DNA of 64,000 nt from CAHJXG01 sp965277495 (GTDB lineage Bacteria > Pseudomonadota > Alphaproteobacteria > Acetobacterales > Acetobacteraceae): positions 1,922,001 through 1,986,000 of the forward strand of contig OZ255824.1 of NCBI GenBank assembly GCA_965277495.1, written 5' to 3'. Under the pieces are notes generated by a model. It was not told the DNA's origin, ran no database searches, and worked only from the letters and a program-made list of their open reading frames with translations. Both the position numbers and the translations under genes were made by a program. Shown here in pieces: positions 1 through 9,494 of this stretch (position 1 is the first letter of the stretch; each line of letters starts with the position of its first letter).

Positions 1-58
1 CTTGGGTTATGGCGCCGTTTTGCCCTAGGCTGCGAAGTCCGGACGCTCAGGTGTCCGC

Positions 59-1996
59 ATGAACGAGGCCGTCGAACGTGCGGTCCACGGAGGATGCTGC
101 ATGCTGGCTTCGGCTATGGACCGGCTAACCCGCGCACGTAGCGTCATGGAGCGCGGCGACGCACCCGCGACTGACCTGGTGGCAGTGGAGATTTCTGCAA
201 GCTGGACGCGCTGCCTGGAACTGGGCCTGGACCCGCAGTGCCCGCCGCCACTGGAGGCGATCAACGAGGCGCAGCTCAAGGCCGCGCGCGACCGCATGGA
301 CTTGGCACGGGCGCTGGCGCTGGCGGAGATGCAGACGCTGTATCACCAGATCGCCGGCAGCAACTTCCTGATCGCCTTCGCCAGCCCGGACGGCACCCTG
401 CTGGACACCATCGCCGACCCCAGTTTCCGCAATGCCGCCCGCAATGCCAGCATCCGGCCCGGCACGCTGTGGGCGGAGCGTTTGCGCGGCACCAATGCGC
501 TCGGCACCGTCGCGCGGACCGGGCAGAAGCTGACGGTGCATGGGGGCGAGCATTTCTTTGCGCATTACGGGTCGCTGACCTGCACCGCGGCGCCCGTGCT
601 CGGGCCCGACGGGACGCTCGCGGGCGTGCTGGACGCCTCCTCGCATTGCGGGTCGCGGCAGCAGCACACCCAGGCGCTGGTCGGCATGGCGGCGACGCAG
701 ATCGAGAACGGGCTGTTCCGCCAGCATCACCGCGGCAACCTGGTGATGGCGTTCCATAGCCGCAGCGAATACCTGCATACCCTCAGCGCCGGGCTGCTGG
801 CGCTCGACCCGGCGGGCACGGTGCTGGGGGTGAACGCGCAGGCGCGTTTCCTGCTGCAGGGCCTGCCCGCCACGCCGCTCCGGCACTTCGAAGACCTGTT
901 CCGCACCCGGTTCGCGGCGCTGATGGAGGGCGCGCGCAATGGCTTCCAGCGGTTGGAGGACCGCGTCGGCAGCGTGTTCGTGGCGGATGTCGAGAACCTG
1001 GGGCCGTTATCGGTCCGGCTGGCGCCGGCGCGCCGCACCGCTGTGGAACCGCCCGCGCCCGTCGTTCCCAGCTTCGTTGCCCCCAGCTTCGTCGCCGACG
1101 ACCCCGCCGTCCGCGCCGCATTGCGCCAGGCGGAGGCGGGGGCGTTGCGGCGGCTGCCGATCTTGATCCGCGGCGAGACCGGGACCGGCAAGGAACAGGT
1201 CGCGCGCCACGTCCACCGCGTGAGCCGTCGCCGAGGCGCATTCGTGCCGGTGAACTGCGCGGCGCTGACGGGCAGCCTGATCGAGGCGGAGCTGTTCGGC
1301 CATGCCGACGGCGCCTTCACCGGCGCACGGCGCGGCGGGGCACCCGGCCTGGTATGCGAGGCCGACGGCGGCACCTTGTTCCTGGACGAGATCGGCGACA
1401 TGCCGATGGGGCTGCAGGCCGTGCTGCTCCGCCTGTTGGATGATTGGTCGGTGCGTCCGGTCGGGGGTGGCCGGTCGCGCCAGGTGGACGTGCTGCTGGT
1501 TGCGGCAACCAATGCCGGGATCGAGGAGGCCGTCGAGGCCGGGCGCTTCCGGGCCGACCTGTACTATCGGCTGAACACGGTGCCGGTGCTGCTCCCGGCC
1601 CTGCGCGACCGCAGCGACCTGGGGGCAATCGCCCGGCATGTGCTGGCGGACGTTGCGCCGGGCAGCACGATCGACGCGGACGCGCTGGACCACCTGGCGG
1701 GCTGGCGCTGGCCCGGCAACATCCGGGAACTGCGCAATGTATTGACCCGGCTGACGATGAATCAGTCGGGTCCGTCAATCAACCTGGCGGCGGCGGCCGC
1801 TGCGGTCCGCCATGCGCCGCCGAATGAGAGCGAGGGACGGGGCAGCGGTTTGGGCAACCGTCCGGGCAGCCTGCGCGAGAGCGTCCGGGGCCGCATCCTT
1901 GCAGCCCATCGCGACACCGGCGGCAACCTGAGCGAGACCGCCCGGCGCCTGGGCGTGTCGCGCAACACCGTCTATAGAGCGATTGCGGCGCGCTGA
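59..1996 (+). CDS. Sigma54-dependent Fis-family transcriptional activator (AcoR-like)
   Basis: Predicted enhancer-binding activator that opens sigma54 promoters using ATP. The 645-residue protein has an N-terminal GAF-type sensor region (about residues 60-210). A central AAA+ domain follows, with Walker A GETGTGKE near residue 371, the sigma54-contact motif GAFTGA near 417 and Walker B LFLDEIGD near 440. A Fis-type helix-turn-helix lies at about 616-645. This architecture matches AcoR-type regulators, which sense small molecules such as acetoin or alcohols. The effector here is unknown. A second ATG lies at about codon 15, so the start is uncertain. No clear target operon adjoins it; the esterase gene downstream is in the same direction but 245 bp away. 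Confidence 0.9.
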   Translation: MNEAVERAVHGGCCMLASAMDRLTRARSVMERGDAPATDLVAVEISASWTRCLELGLDPQCPPPLEAINEAQLKAARDRMDLARALALAEMQTLYHQIAGSNFLIAFASPDGTLLDTIADPSFRNAARNASIRPGTLWAERLRGTNALGTVARTGQKLTVHGGEHFFAHYGSLTCTAAPVLGPDGTLAGVLDASSHCGSRQQHTQALVGMAATQIENGLFRQHHRGNLVMAFHSRSEYLHTLSAGLLALDPAGTVLGVNAQARFLLQGLPATPLRHFEDLFRTRFAALMEGARNGFQRLEDRVGSVFVADVENLGPLSVRLAPARRTAVEPPAPVVPSFVAPSFVADDPAVRAALRQAEAGALRRLPILIRGETGTGKEQVARHVHRVSRRRGAFVPVNCAALTGSLIEAELFGHADGAFTGARRGGAPGLVCEADGGTLFLDEIGDMPMGLQAVLLRLLDDWSVRPVGGGRSRQVDVLLVAATNAGIEEAVEAGRFRADLYYRLNTVPVLLPALRDRSDLGAIARHVLADVAPGSTIDADALDHLAGWRWPGNIRELRNVLTRLTMNQSGPSINLAAAAAAVRHAPPNESEGRGSGLGNRPGSLRESVRGRILAAHRDTGGNLSETARRLGVSRNTVYRAIAAR

Positions 1997-2241
1997 GCGT
2001 CGTGTGGGGGCCGCGCGATAGGGCAACCGTCCGGGCCTGGTCTTGCAAGCGGCGTCGCAGCTCATTAGCTGCATCCGTCCGGATGGTTTCGGGACGGGAT
2101 TAGCAGCGCAGCGTCAGGCGCGTCGCACGCCAGCCCGGCAGCCGATGCCGCACTGGATGACCGAATTCACGAACACCGCAAAGACGGCAATTTTCGGTTG
2201 CGGACACGTGCGCCTCGGCGCATCCCGAAGCATAGAAAGAC

Positions 2242-3306
2242 ATGACGATGAAGCGCATCCTGCCCGATGGCTTGCTCACCGAGGCCACTGCGGCGCTGCA
2301 GCGCTTGGTTGCCAATGGAACGGCCCGGGCCAAGTCCGAATTGCAGTCCGGCCGGGTCCAAGGCGCGGTGAAGTCGTCGCTATCCGATGCGTTGCGCGGC
2401 CTGCTCGATCAGATTGGCCAAGATGGGCCGCAGGCCACGGCGCCTGCGGCTGAGGGCGCTAAACTCCTGGCGCGGACCTTCGGCAACCAGGCCGGCAACC
2501 GGCCCTATAAGCTTTACGTGCCCAGCGGCTATCGCGGGGAGCCGGTTCCGTTGATCGTCATGCTGCATGGCTGCACCCAGTCGCCGGACGATTTCGCCGC
2601 CGGCACGCAGATGAACGCGGCGGCGGAGCGGGCAACCTGCCTCGTCGCCTATCCCGGCCAAACCCGGTCCGCCAATGCGCAGAAGTGCTGGAACTGGTTC
2701 AACGAGGGCGACCAGCAGCGCGGCGCCGGCGAGCCGTCGATCATCGCGGGGATCACGCGTGAGGTGATGCGCGACTACGCGGTTGACCCGCGGCGGGTTT
2801 ATGTCGCCGGGATGTCGGCCGGGGGCGCGGCGGCGGCGGTGCTGGGCGAGGCGTATCCCGATCTCTATGCCGCAATCGGGGTGCATTCGGGCCTTGCCTG
2901 CGGGGCGGCGCGCGATATCCCGTCGGCACTCGCCGCGATGCAGCGGGGCAGCGACGGCGCGGCGTCCCGGGCGCGGCGGCGCGCCATCCCGGCCATCGTG
3001 TTCCACGGCGACCGGGACATGACGGTCAACCCGCGCAATGGCGACGCGGTCGCAGCGCAGATGACGCAAGCCAGGGCGCCCCGGGTGCGGACGGAACGGG
3101 GCCAGGCCGCCGGCGGCCACGCCTATACCCGCACGCTGCACGATGGCGCGGATGGGCGGACGATGGTCGAGCAATGGACGGTGCACGGCGCGGCGCACGC
3201 CTGGTTCGGCGGCAACCCGTCCGGCAGCTACACCGATCCACGCGGCCCCGACGCGACCCGTGAAATGCTGCGGTTCTTCCTTGAGCATCCAGCGCCGGCA
3301 AGCTGA
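2242..3306 (+). CDS. PHB depolymerase-family esterase (LpqC/PhaZ-like)
   Basis: Alpha/beta-hydrolase of the esterase/PHB depolymerase family. It has an oxyanion-hole segment MLHGCTQ near residue 110, the lipase box GMSAG near 190 (Ser nucleophile) and a C-terminal AAHAWFGG stretch near 317 carrying the likely catalytic His. There is no obvious signal peptide. The first 70 residues form a hydrophilic leader of the kind seen in this subfamily, so it may act on intracellular polymer or on other esters. The substrate is inferred only from the family. ATG 2242 and ATG 2248 are both possible starts. It is convergent with the SPFH gene, 19 bp away. Confidence 0.85.
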   Translation: MTMKRILPDGLLTEATAALQRLVANGTARAKSELQSGRVQGAVKSSLSDALRGLLDQIGQDGPQATAPAAEGAKLLARTFGNQAGNRPYKLYVPSGYRGEPVPLIVMLHGCTQSPDDFAAGTQMNAAAERATCLVAYPGQTRSANAQKCWNWFNEGDQQRGAGEPSIIAGITREVMRDYAVDPRRVYVAGMSAGGAAAAVLGEAYPDLYAAIGVHSGLACGAARDIPSALAAMQRGSDGAASRARRRAIPAIVFHGDRDMTVNPRNGDAVAAQMTQARAPRVRTERGQAAGGHAYTRTLHDGADGRTMVEQWTVHGAAHAWFGGNPSGSYTDPRGPDATREMLRFFLEHPAPAS

Positions 3307-3325
3307 CCGGGGCAGTGGCGCCCTA

Positions 3326-4315
3326 TCAACGGCCCGGCGCTGCCCCCGGCAGCGTCAACAACGGCACCGTCCCGCCGCCCAGCATGGTGGCCGGCAGCTT
3401 GCCATCCCAACGGCGGGTCGTCTCGTAATCCACCACGCGCGGGTTGGCCGCAACCGCTGCGCCGACCTGCTGCACGGCAGAGGCCTGGGCTTGCCCGAGC
3501 AGGGTCGTCGCCTGCGCCTCGCCCTCGGCCCGCAGCACCGACGCCTCCTTTTCCGCACGGGCCCGGACCACGGCGGCGCGAGCCTCGCCCTCGGACCGGG
3601 TGGTGACGGCAATGGCCTGCGCCTCGGCCTGCACCTTGGCCTGCTCGCCCTCGTAGCGGATTCTCGCCACAGTGTTCTCCGCCTGCAGCGCCTCGTTTTT
3701 CGCCCGCACCGCCGCCTCCACGGATTGGCTGAAGGCCGCGCTGTATTCGATCCGGCTCAACTGCAGGTCCACCACCTCGATGCCGAAGTTCTGCTCCACC
3801 GCCTCTTGGATCGACCGGCGGATCTCGTTGGCGATGCTCTCGCGCTCGGCCGAGATGCTGATGGTGTTGCGCCGGGCGAACACACGCAGCGCGCGATCCG
3901 CGATGATGGGCCGCAAGTTGCCGTCGATATCGACGTCGCCTGATCGGCCCACGCCATAAAGCAGCCGGAACACGGCGGCGGGCGGCACCCGGTAGCTGAG
4001 GCCGATGCCGATGCGGACGGACTGGTTGTCGATGGTATAGACGCCGAGGTCGCCGGCCTGGAATGTCGTGAGGCTGACCTGCAGGTGGTCGACCGTCTCG
4101 ATGAACGGCAGCTTGAAATGCAGCCCGGGCCCGATCGGCACGGCGCTCGTCACCACGCCGAACCGGCGCACCCCGGCCATCTCGGTCGGCTGCACAGTGA
4201 AAAAACTGCCGCTGGCGGCGAGCAGCGCCACGATCGCGACGGCGGCGGGGGGCACCCAGCGGCCGACACGCCTTTGCAGCCGCGGAGCCGAACCCAGGGT
4301 GGCCAAGTCGCTCAT
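3326..4315 (-). CDS. SPFH/Band 7 (prohibitin-like) membrane protein
   Basis: The 329-residue protein has one N-terminal membrane segment (about residues 20-40) and an SPFH/Band 7 domain, from the FTVQPTEMAGVRRFG start onward. A long Ala/Glu/Arg-rich coiled coil with repeated GEAQA-type motifs follows at about residues 200-280. Such proteins scaffold membrane microdomains and often modulate membrane proteases (HflK/C and prohibitin relatives). ATG 4315 is chosen because GGAGG sits 7 nt upstream; a TTG six bases earlier lacks that spacing. No protease partner gene is adjacent, so the specific role is open. Confidence 0.85.
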   Translation of the reverse strand: MSDLATLGSAPRLQRRVGRWVPPAAVAIVALLAASGSFFTVQPTEMAGVRRFGVVTSAVPIGPGLHFKLPFIETVDHLQVSLTTFQAGDLGVYTIDNQSVRIGIGLSYRVPPAAVFRLLYGVGRSGDVDIDGNLRPIIADRALRVFARRNTISISAERESIANEIRRSIQEAVEQNFGIEVVDLQLSRIEYSAAFSQSVEAAVRAKNEALQAENTVARIRYEGEQAKVQAEAQAIAVTTRSEGEARAAVVRARAEKEASVLRAEGEAQATTLLGQAQASAVQQVGAAVAANPRVVDYETTRRWDGKLPATMLGGGTVPLLTLPGAAPGR

Positions 4316-4368
4316 GTTCAAACCTCCAGACGCCTATATAGGCCGATCCAGAGATGGAACGAGTGGCG

Positions 4369-5871
4369 CTATGCCGGGCGCGGCGCCCCCGCCCCGGTCG
4401 AGCGCAGTGCCAGGTTGGCGACGGCGGCGACCAGCACGTTGGCCAATACCGCGAGCAGCCCGACATAGACGGTGTAGTTGGCGCCGCCGATCACGACCGT
4501 ATGCAGCGGCTTCAACCCATCCATGTAGGCGATGTAGCTGCCGCCAAAGAAGCCGACCGCCCAGCCTAGCAACAGCGCCGGGGCGCGGAACCAGTTGAAG
4601 AATAGCCCGAAAACAACGGCCGGGAAGGTTTGCAGGATCCATAGGCCGCCGAGCAACTGCAGGTCGAGCGCGTATTGCACGGGGGCGAACAGGATGAACA
4701 ACAGCGCGCCGCCCTTGACGGCCAGGCTGGTGATCTTCGCGACCTGCGCCTCGCCGGCATTGGTGACGGACGGGTTGACGTAGGCCTTCCAGACGTTGCG
4801 GGTGAACAGGTTGGCCGCGCCGATCGACATGACGGCGGCCGGCACCAGCGCGCCGATGGCGATGGCGGCGAAGGCGAACCCGGCGAACCAGCTCGGGAAC
4901 AGCGTGCGGAACAGCACCGGGACCGTGTCGTTCGGCGTCCCCGGCTTGATCCCGGCCGCGTGCGCCATGTAGCCGAGCAGCGCGATCAGGCCGAGCAGCA
5001 GGGTGTAGGCCGGCAGCAGGATCGCGTTCTTGCGTATGGTGTTGGCCGACCGCGAGGCGAAGATGCCGGTCAACGTGTGCGGATACATGAACGCCGCCAG
5101 CGCCGAGCCGAGCGCCAGCGTGGCATAGGGCCAGTATTGCGACGCCTGCAGCACCAAGCCCGATGGCGGCACGGGTGGTTTCAGCGCGAAGTCCCTGCCG
5201 GCCGCCTCGAACACCGAGCTGTAGCCGCCGAGCTTGTAGGGGATGAAGGCCACCGCCGTGATCACCACGACGTAGATCATGATGTCCTTCACGAACGCGA
5301 TCAGCGCCGGGGCGCGCAGCCCGGCGGAATAGGTATACAGCGCCAGGATGGCGAAGGCGGCAATCAGCGGCAGCTCGCCGGTCAGGCCCAGCGCCTTGAT
5401 CACGACCTCCATGCCGACGAGCTGCAGCGCAATGTAGGGCATCGTCGCCAGCAGCCCCGTGGCGGCGACGGCGAGCTCGAGCCCGCGGGAGCCGTAGCGG
5501 CCATAGACGACATCGGCGGCGGTGACGTGGCCGTGCGCCTGCGCGAAGGTCCAAAGCCGCGGCATGATCGCGAAGACGATGGGATAGACGACGATGGTGT
5601 ACGGCAACGCGAAGAAGCCCTGCGCGCCGATGGCGTAAACCTGGGCGGGCACGGCGATGACGGTGTAGGCGGTGTAGAAGTCGCCGCCCACCAGGAACCA
5701 GGTGATCCAGGTGCCGAAGTTGCGTCCGCCCAGGCCCCATTCGTCGAGATGGGCATGATCGGCGGTGCCCTTGCGCCAGCGCGAGGCGGCGAAGCCCATG
5801 ACGGTGACGAGGGCGAAGAAGAAGATGCAGACCGAGAGGGCCGTCGGGTCGAAGTTGCCGTTGGTGATCAT
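4369..5871 (-). CDS. Sodium:solute symporter (SSS family, monocarboxylate type)
   Basis: Integral membrane symporter of about 500 residues with 12-13 hydrophobic segments and SSS-family signatures such as WGLGGRNFGTWITWFL near the N-terminus. It is probably a Na+-coupled uptake system for small carboxylates; MctP- and ActP-like members have this partner arrangement. The start ATG overlaps the stop of the upstream DUF3311 gene (ATGA), a usual pairing for this transporter class and a sign of translational coupling. The exact substrate cannot be read from sequence. Confidence 0.87.
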   Translation of the reverse strand: MITNGNFDPTALSVCIFFFALVTVMGFAASRWRKGTADHAHLDEWGLGGRNFGTWITWFLVGGDFYTAYTVIAVPAQVYAIGAQGFFALPYTIVVYPIVFAIMPRLWTFAQAHGHVTAADVVYGRYGSRGLELAVAATGLLATMPYIALQLVGMEVVIKALGLTGELPLIAAFAILALYTYSAGLRAPALIAFVKDIMIYVVVITAVAFIPYKLGGYSSVFEAAGRDFALKPPVPPSGLVLQASQYWPYATLALGSALAAFMYPHTLTGIFASRSANTIRKNAILLPAYTLLLGLIALLGYMAHAAGIKPGTPNDTVPVLFRTLFPSWFAGFAFAAIAIGALVPAAVMSIGAANLFTRNVWKAYVNPSVTNAGEAQVAKITSLAVKGGALLFILFAPVQYALDLQLLGGLWILQTFPAVVFGLFFNWFRAPALLLGWAVGFFGGSYIAYMDGLKPLHTVVIGGANYTVYVGLLAVLANVLVAAVANLALRSTGAGAPRPA

Positions 5872-6065
5872 GGCCGGTCCCCGCGTCCGTCGCTGCGCCC
5901 GTGGCCGCCGCTGCGGTAAACGACCCAGGTCAGCAGCGCCGTGATCGGCACCCAGGCCAGTTGATACCAATAGAAGAACGGGAAGCCGAACAGCGCGGGC
6001 GACGCCGAGTTATAGAATGGCACCCACAGCAACCCGATGAAGGGAAGCAGCAGCAAGACCCACAT
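5868..6065 (-). CDS. DUF3311 small membrane protein
   Basis: A 65-residue protein with two hydrophobic helices and the WVPFYNS and FPFFYWYQ motifs typical of DUF3311. These proteins are encoded directly before SSS symporters and probably form an accessory subunit, and the next gene here is such a symporter, overlapping by 4 bp. ATG 6065 has GGGGGAGG at 7 nt spacing. A GTG six bases earlier is open but lies inside the ribosome-binding region, so the ATG is preferred. Confidence 0.82.
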   Translation of the reverse strand: MWVLLLLPFIGLLWVPFYNSASPALFGFPFFYWYQLAWVPITALLTWVVYRSGGHGRSDGRGDRP

Positions 6066-6154
6066 CGACACGCCTCCCCCAAGCAGCCCGGCAGTTCAGG
6101 CCGCATTGCCTCCGTTATGTCCGGGCGCATTGCCAGTTGCAAGCTGGGGCGCCA

Positions 6155-6508
6155 TCAAAGCCCGGCGTCCTCCGCGCCGGGGAGGCGTTCGTGCGCCGCA
6201 TGCAGGGCCGCGACGATGGCCTGCAGCGCCGCGAGCTGCCGCTGCGCCAGGCCAAGCGCCGTTGCCTCAGGATGGTCGGCGTCGCTGATCTGCTCCTGCA
6301 GGTCCGATGCGTCCCGAGTGAACCCGTCCCATAGCTGTTCGATGCGGGCCTGGGCCGTGACGCCCGCCATGTCCGGCTCGGACGCCCAGCCGGCGATCAT
6401 GCCGCCGATTTCGAGTGCGATGCGGGCGGGCGGCGCGCCGGCTGCGGCCAGCTTGCTCAGCCGCGCCTGCGCTTCGTCGAGCGGCGATGGGTCCGTCGGC
6501 TCGTCCAT
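6155..6508 (-). CDS. Hypothetical protein, 117 aa
   Basis: A small acidic, Ala-rich, mostly helical protein with no signal peptide and no membrane segment. Reality is supported by GGGGAG nine bases before ATG 6508 and by its place in a same-strand run after the DUF2252 gene (66 bp gap). I do not recognise a family. The pattern of short amphipathic helices and a conserved-looking GGMIAGWASEPDM stretch could suit a small adaptor. No function is assigned. Confidence 0.55.
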   Translation of the reverse strand: MDEPTDPSPLDEAQARLSKLAAAGAPPARIALEIGGMIAGWASEPDMAGVTAQARIEQLWDGFTRDASDLQEQISDADHPEATALGLAQRQLAALQAIVAALHAAHERLPGAEDAGL

Positions 6509-6573
6509 GGATGCGCGCTCCCCACGCCGCGTGCTGCAATCCAACGCCAGGTGAAAAGCTACGGCGGCGTTGG

Positions 6574-7791
6574 TTAGGCCGCCTTCGGTGCGAGGGCGTA
6601 TTTGCGGCAATGCTCCAAGTACGCCGCCTCGTGCGCCGCCACGAGCTCGACGATGCTCGACCAAAGCCATGTCGGCGCATCGAGCGTCCGGCTCCGGTTG
6701 CGCTGCAGTTCCTTCCGCCATTGCCTGCGTCCGGCTGGCTGCATCTGCCGGGCATGGGCGTGGCCGACCACCGCCGCGAGGTAATGCGCCGCCTTCATCG
6801 CCTCCTCGCGGGTAAGATCCTCCAATTCGAGCTTGAGGTCTTGCGGCATCAGCTCACGGACGAACACGCTGCGGTCCAGCAGCCGCGCCGCGAGCATGCG
6901 GTCGCCCAAGAAGGGCGACAAATGGCGGGCGCCCTCCACGACGCGTTCGGCGTTGTCGCTGGGCATGACGGCCTCGGCTGTGCGCGGCGCCGCGGCGGCT
7001 ACGGCTTCCTTCACGTCGATCAGGCAATGGCTCACGTCCTTGCGCGCCTTGTCGCGCACCGCGAGCAGCACGGCGAACCGCAGCCGCCCCAGCGAGCTGC
7101 AGCCCTTGCGCCAATACGCGGCGTCGAGGACCTCGACCGTCGCCCCGTCGTCCCGGATACGGAGCGAGGTCACTAGCCGCCGCATGTCCTCGTGTCCGAA
7201 GAGCTCGTGCAGTGCGTCGCGCTCCTTGTCCGCAAGCGGCCAAAAGCGTTTGCCGAACGGGATGACAGGGTCGGACCCTTCGATCCGCTCATCGGCAAGG
7301 TGCTTCCAGGACCGTTTCGCCGCCTGCCGCAGCACAAGCTTGACCGTCGTGGGCATGGGCACGTCAGGCTCGCCCTCGTCTTGCTCGAACGCCTGTTCAT
7401 AGCCGTCGATCATGCATTCCAGCATATGGGCCGTGGTGACGCCGGGCAGGTCCGAGCTGCGGGCCGCCATGGCCAACGACAGGCCGAGCCGGACGAGATC
7501 ATGCGCGGGATTGCCGATGACAGCCTGGTCCAGGTCGCGGATCTGGATTTCGACCAGGCCCTTGGTGCTGGCGACCGGCCCCAGGTTGCCGACGTGGCAA
7601 TCGCCGCAGATCCAAACCGGCGGCCCCTCGGGCAGCGCCTTGCGGTCGGCGTCGTTGAGCCAGTCATAGAACCGGACCGTGCTGCCGCGGACGTAAGCAT
7701 GGGCGGACTCAGCCATCTTGAGCTGGCGGAATTGGGTGAGAACGGATTGGCGCTGAGGGGGAAGCGGATAGTCCGGCGGACGCTTGCTCAT
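6574..7791 (-). CDS. DUF2252 family protein
   Basis: A 405-residue soluble protein with the DUF2252 hallmark CGDCHVGNLG near residue 62, followed by RDLDQAVIGNPAHDLVRL. This kinase-like fold resembles aminoglycoside or homoserine phosphotransferases: the HVGN motif corresponds to the catalytic-loop HxDxxxxN region and the following acidic motif to metal binding. The cellular substrate of DUF2252 proteins is not established. A small hypothetical gene lies 66 bp downstream on the same strand. No regulator specific to it is visible. Confidence 0.83.
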   Translation of the reverse strand: MSKRPPDYPLPPQRQSVLTQFRQLKMAESAHAYVRGSTVRFYDWLNDADRKALPEGPPVWICGDCHVGNLGPVASTKGLVEIQIRDLDQAVIGNPAHDLVRLGLSLAMAARSSDLPGVTTAHMLECMIDGYEQAFEQDEGEPDVPMPTTVKLVLRQAAKRSWKHLADERIEGSDPVIPFGKRFWPLADKERDALHELFGHEDMRRLVTSLRIRDDGATVEVLDAAYWRKGCSSLGRLRFAVLLAVRDKARKDVSHCLIDVKEAVAAAAPRTAEAVMPSDNAERVVEGARHLSPFLGDRMLAARLLDRSVFVRELMPQDLKLELEDLTREEAMKAAHYLAAVVGHAHARQMQPAGRRQWRKELQRNRSRTLDAPTWLWSSIVELVAAHEAAYLEHCRKYALAPKAA

Positions 7792-7918
7792 GTCGTCTCA
7801 ACTCGGCATGTCCAGGATTATTGCAATGGGCAACAAACTCCTTGTGCAGCAGGATATCCCTCGCTTTTTCCCATGCTGAATGCCTGAATAATCGGAGGCG
7901 TACGCTCAAGCCGGTCCG

Positions 7919-8647
7919 CTAACCTGGCTTTCCCATGATCTGCATGCGGCTGCGTTCCACCAGGCGGTAGCAACTGCAGGCTTTTGCCTCCAGGCCGGCG
8001 CGGTCCAGCAGGGTGATGCGGCCTCGGGACTGCCGGATCAGGCCCTGCGACTGCAGCGCGTTGGCCACGACGGACACCCCCGCCCGACGGACGCCCAGCA
8101 TGTAGGACAGGAACTCCTGCGTCATCGGCAGGTCGTCGGTGTCGATGCGGTCCCGGCTCATGAGCAGCCAGCGGGCGAGCCGCTCCGGCAGGCCATGGCG
8201 GGCGTTGCAGGCGGCGATCTGCGAGTTCTGCACCAGCATGACCTGCACGTAACGCAAGCAGCGGTCGCGCAATGCCGGGGATTGATCGGCCAGGCTGCGG
8301 AAGGCCGCGGCCGGGATGCGGTTTGCGCGTCCAGGCACCTGCACGAAGGCGCGGTGTATGCTGATCGGCATGGGATTGAGCAGCGCCGCGAGGCCGACGA
8401 AACCCTCGCGTCCGGTCATGCCGACTTCGACCCGGCCGCCGTCGCCGGTGTTGGCCGTCAGGGAAACCAACCCGCTCTCGACGAAATAGATGTCATCGGC
8501 CGGCGCGTCGACCTCATGCAGGATCTGCGACAGCACGAGCGTCACCGGCACGAAATGCGGGCGCATGCGGCCGAGGTCATCCGCCGGCAAGGAACGCAGC
8601 AGCTCGTTGCGGAAGCCGCCAATTTCGAGGGCGGGCGCGGTTGGCAT
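7919..8647 (-). CDS. Crp/Fnr-family transcriptional regulator (paralogue 1)
   Basis: A 242-residue protein with a cyclic-nucleotide-binding-type beta-barrel (about residues 20-140), a dimerisation helix and a C-terminal winged helix. The recognition-helix region reads LSYMLGVRRAGVSVVANAL. It lacks the N-terminal Cys cluster of FNR, so an oxygen-sensing Fe-S centre is not expected. ATG 8647 gives the same length as the adjacent paralogue; longer starts exist but run through AT-rich upstream DNA. It lies directly downstream of, and co-directional with, the second Crp/Fnr gene. The pair looks like a local duplication. Confidence 0.85.
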   Translation of the reverse strand: MPTAPALEIGGFRNELLRSLPADDLGRMRPHFVPVTLVLSQILHEVDAPADDIYFVESGLVSLTANTGDGGRVEVGMTGREGFVGLAALLNPMPISIHRAFVQVPGRANRIPAAAFRSLADQSPALRDRCLRYVQVMLVQNSQIAACNARHGLPERLARWLLMSRDRIDTDDLPMTQEFLSYMLGVRRAGVSVVANALQSQGLIRQSRGRITLLDRAGLEAKACSCYRLVERSRMQIMGKPG

Positions 8648-8765
8648 CGGTTGTTTCCAGGTGCGCTGGCGAAACGCGGGCGCTTTCGCAACTAGAAATA
8701 TACGGTGCGATAAAGCAACGTTTACTGCCGGCGTTTCTGTACGTATTCGAACCCTTTGCCGATCA

Positions 8766-9494
8766 CTATTCTCGTGTGGTGAGCGTTGCGACGAATTTTC
8801 GCACGCGGCCATAGCAAACGCATGCCGCAGCTTCGAGGCCGGGCCGGTCGCATATGAAGATCCGTCCGCGGCTGTGCTGGATCAGGCCCGCCGCCTGCAA
8901 CTCGCCGATCGCGATGGTGACGCCGGGGCGGCGCACCGCCAGCATGATGGCCAGGAACTCCTGCGTCAGCGGCAATTCATCGCCGTCCACGCGGTCATGC
9001 GCCATCAGGAGCCAGCGCGCCAGGCGTTCCGGCACGGTATGGCGGCTGTTGCACGCGGCGGTCTGCGTGAGCTGCGCCATCGATGCTTCGAGGGCCTGCA
9101 GCGCCAGCCGCCTTAACACCGGCGCCTGTTCCAGGCTGGCGAGCAATGCCGCGACCGGGATGCGATAGGCCGCGCCGGGCATCTGCACCATGGCTTGGAC
9201 GTAGGAGGTTGCGCCTGGGGCGATCAGGGCCAAGGCGCCGACCAGGCTTTCCCGTCCGATCAGGCCGACCTCGACCCGGCTGTCCACGCCATCCGCCGCC
9301 GCCACCAGCGAGACGAAGCCTTGCTCGACGAAGATCACGTGCTCGATCCGCTCCCCGGCCTGATACAGCGTCGCGCCGTTCAGCAGCCGGATGCGGGTCA
9401 GATGCGGGCGCAGCCGCCGCACCTCGTCGGCCGGCAGGGCGCAGAGGATTTCGTTGCAGAATATTGGCTTTGTCGTCGGAAGTGACGTTTCCAT
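8766..9494 (-). CDS. Crp/Fnr-family transcriptional regulator (paralogue 2)
   Basis: A 242-residue regulator collinear with the next gene. It has a cNMP-binding-like barrel, the shared CNxRHxxPERLARWLLM segment before the helix-turn-helix, and the recognition region LAIMLAVRRPGVTIAIGEL. There is no FNR-type Cys ligand set. Both paralogues end in a Cys-rich tail (CSCYR in one, CVCYG in this one). The intergenic region upstream holds an ATTGT-N4-ACAAT inverted repeat (9665-9678) that could be an autoregulatory Crp/Fnr site. The effector is unknown. Confidence 0.85.
   Translation of the reverse strand: METSLPTTKPIFCNEILCALPADEVRRLRPHLTRIRLLNGATLYQAGERIEHVIFVEQGFVSLVAAADGVDSRVEVGLIGRESLVGALALIAPGATSYVQAMVQMPGAAYRIPVAALLASLEQAPVLRRLALQALEASMAQLTQTAACNSRHTVPERLARWLLMAHDRVDGDELPLTQEFLAIMLAVRRPGVTIAIGELQAAGLIQHSRGRIFICDRPGLEAAACVCYGRVRKFVATLTTRE

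Noticed and set aside
2190..2240. A possible sigma54 promoter upstream of the esterase gene next to a sigma54 activator
   Set aside because: The GG and GC elements are two bases too far apart for the -24/-12 consensus.
4675..5919. A 414-codon open frame opposite the sodium:solute symporter
   Set aside because: Charged low-complexity product antisense to a clear transporter gene.
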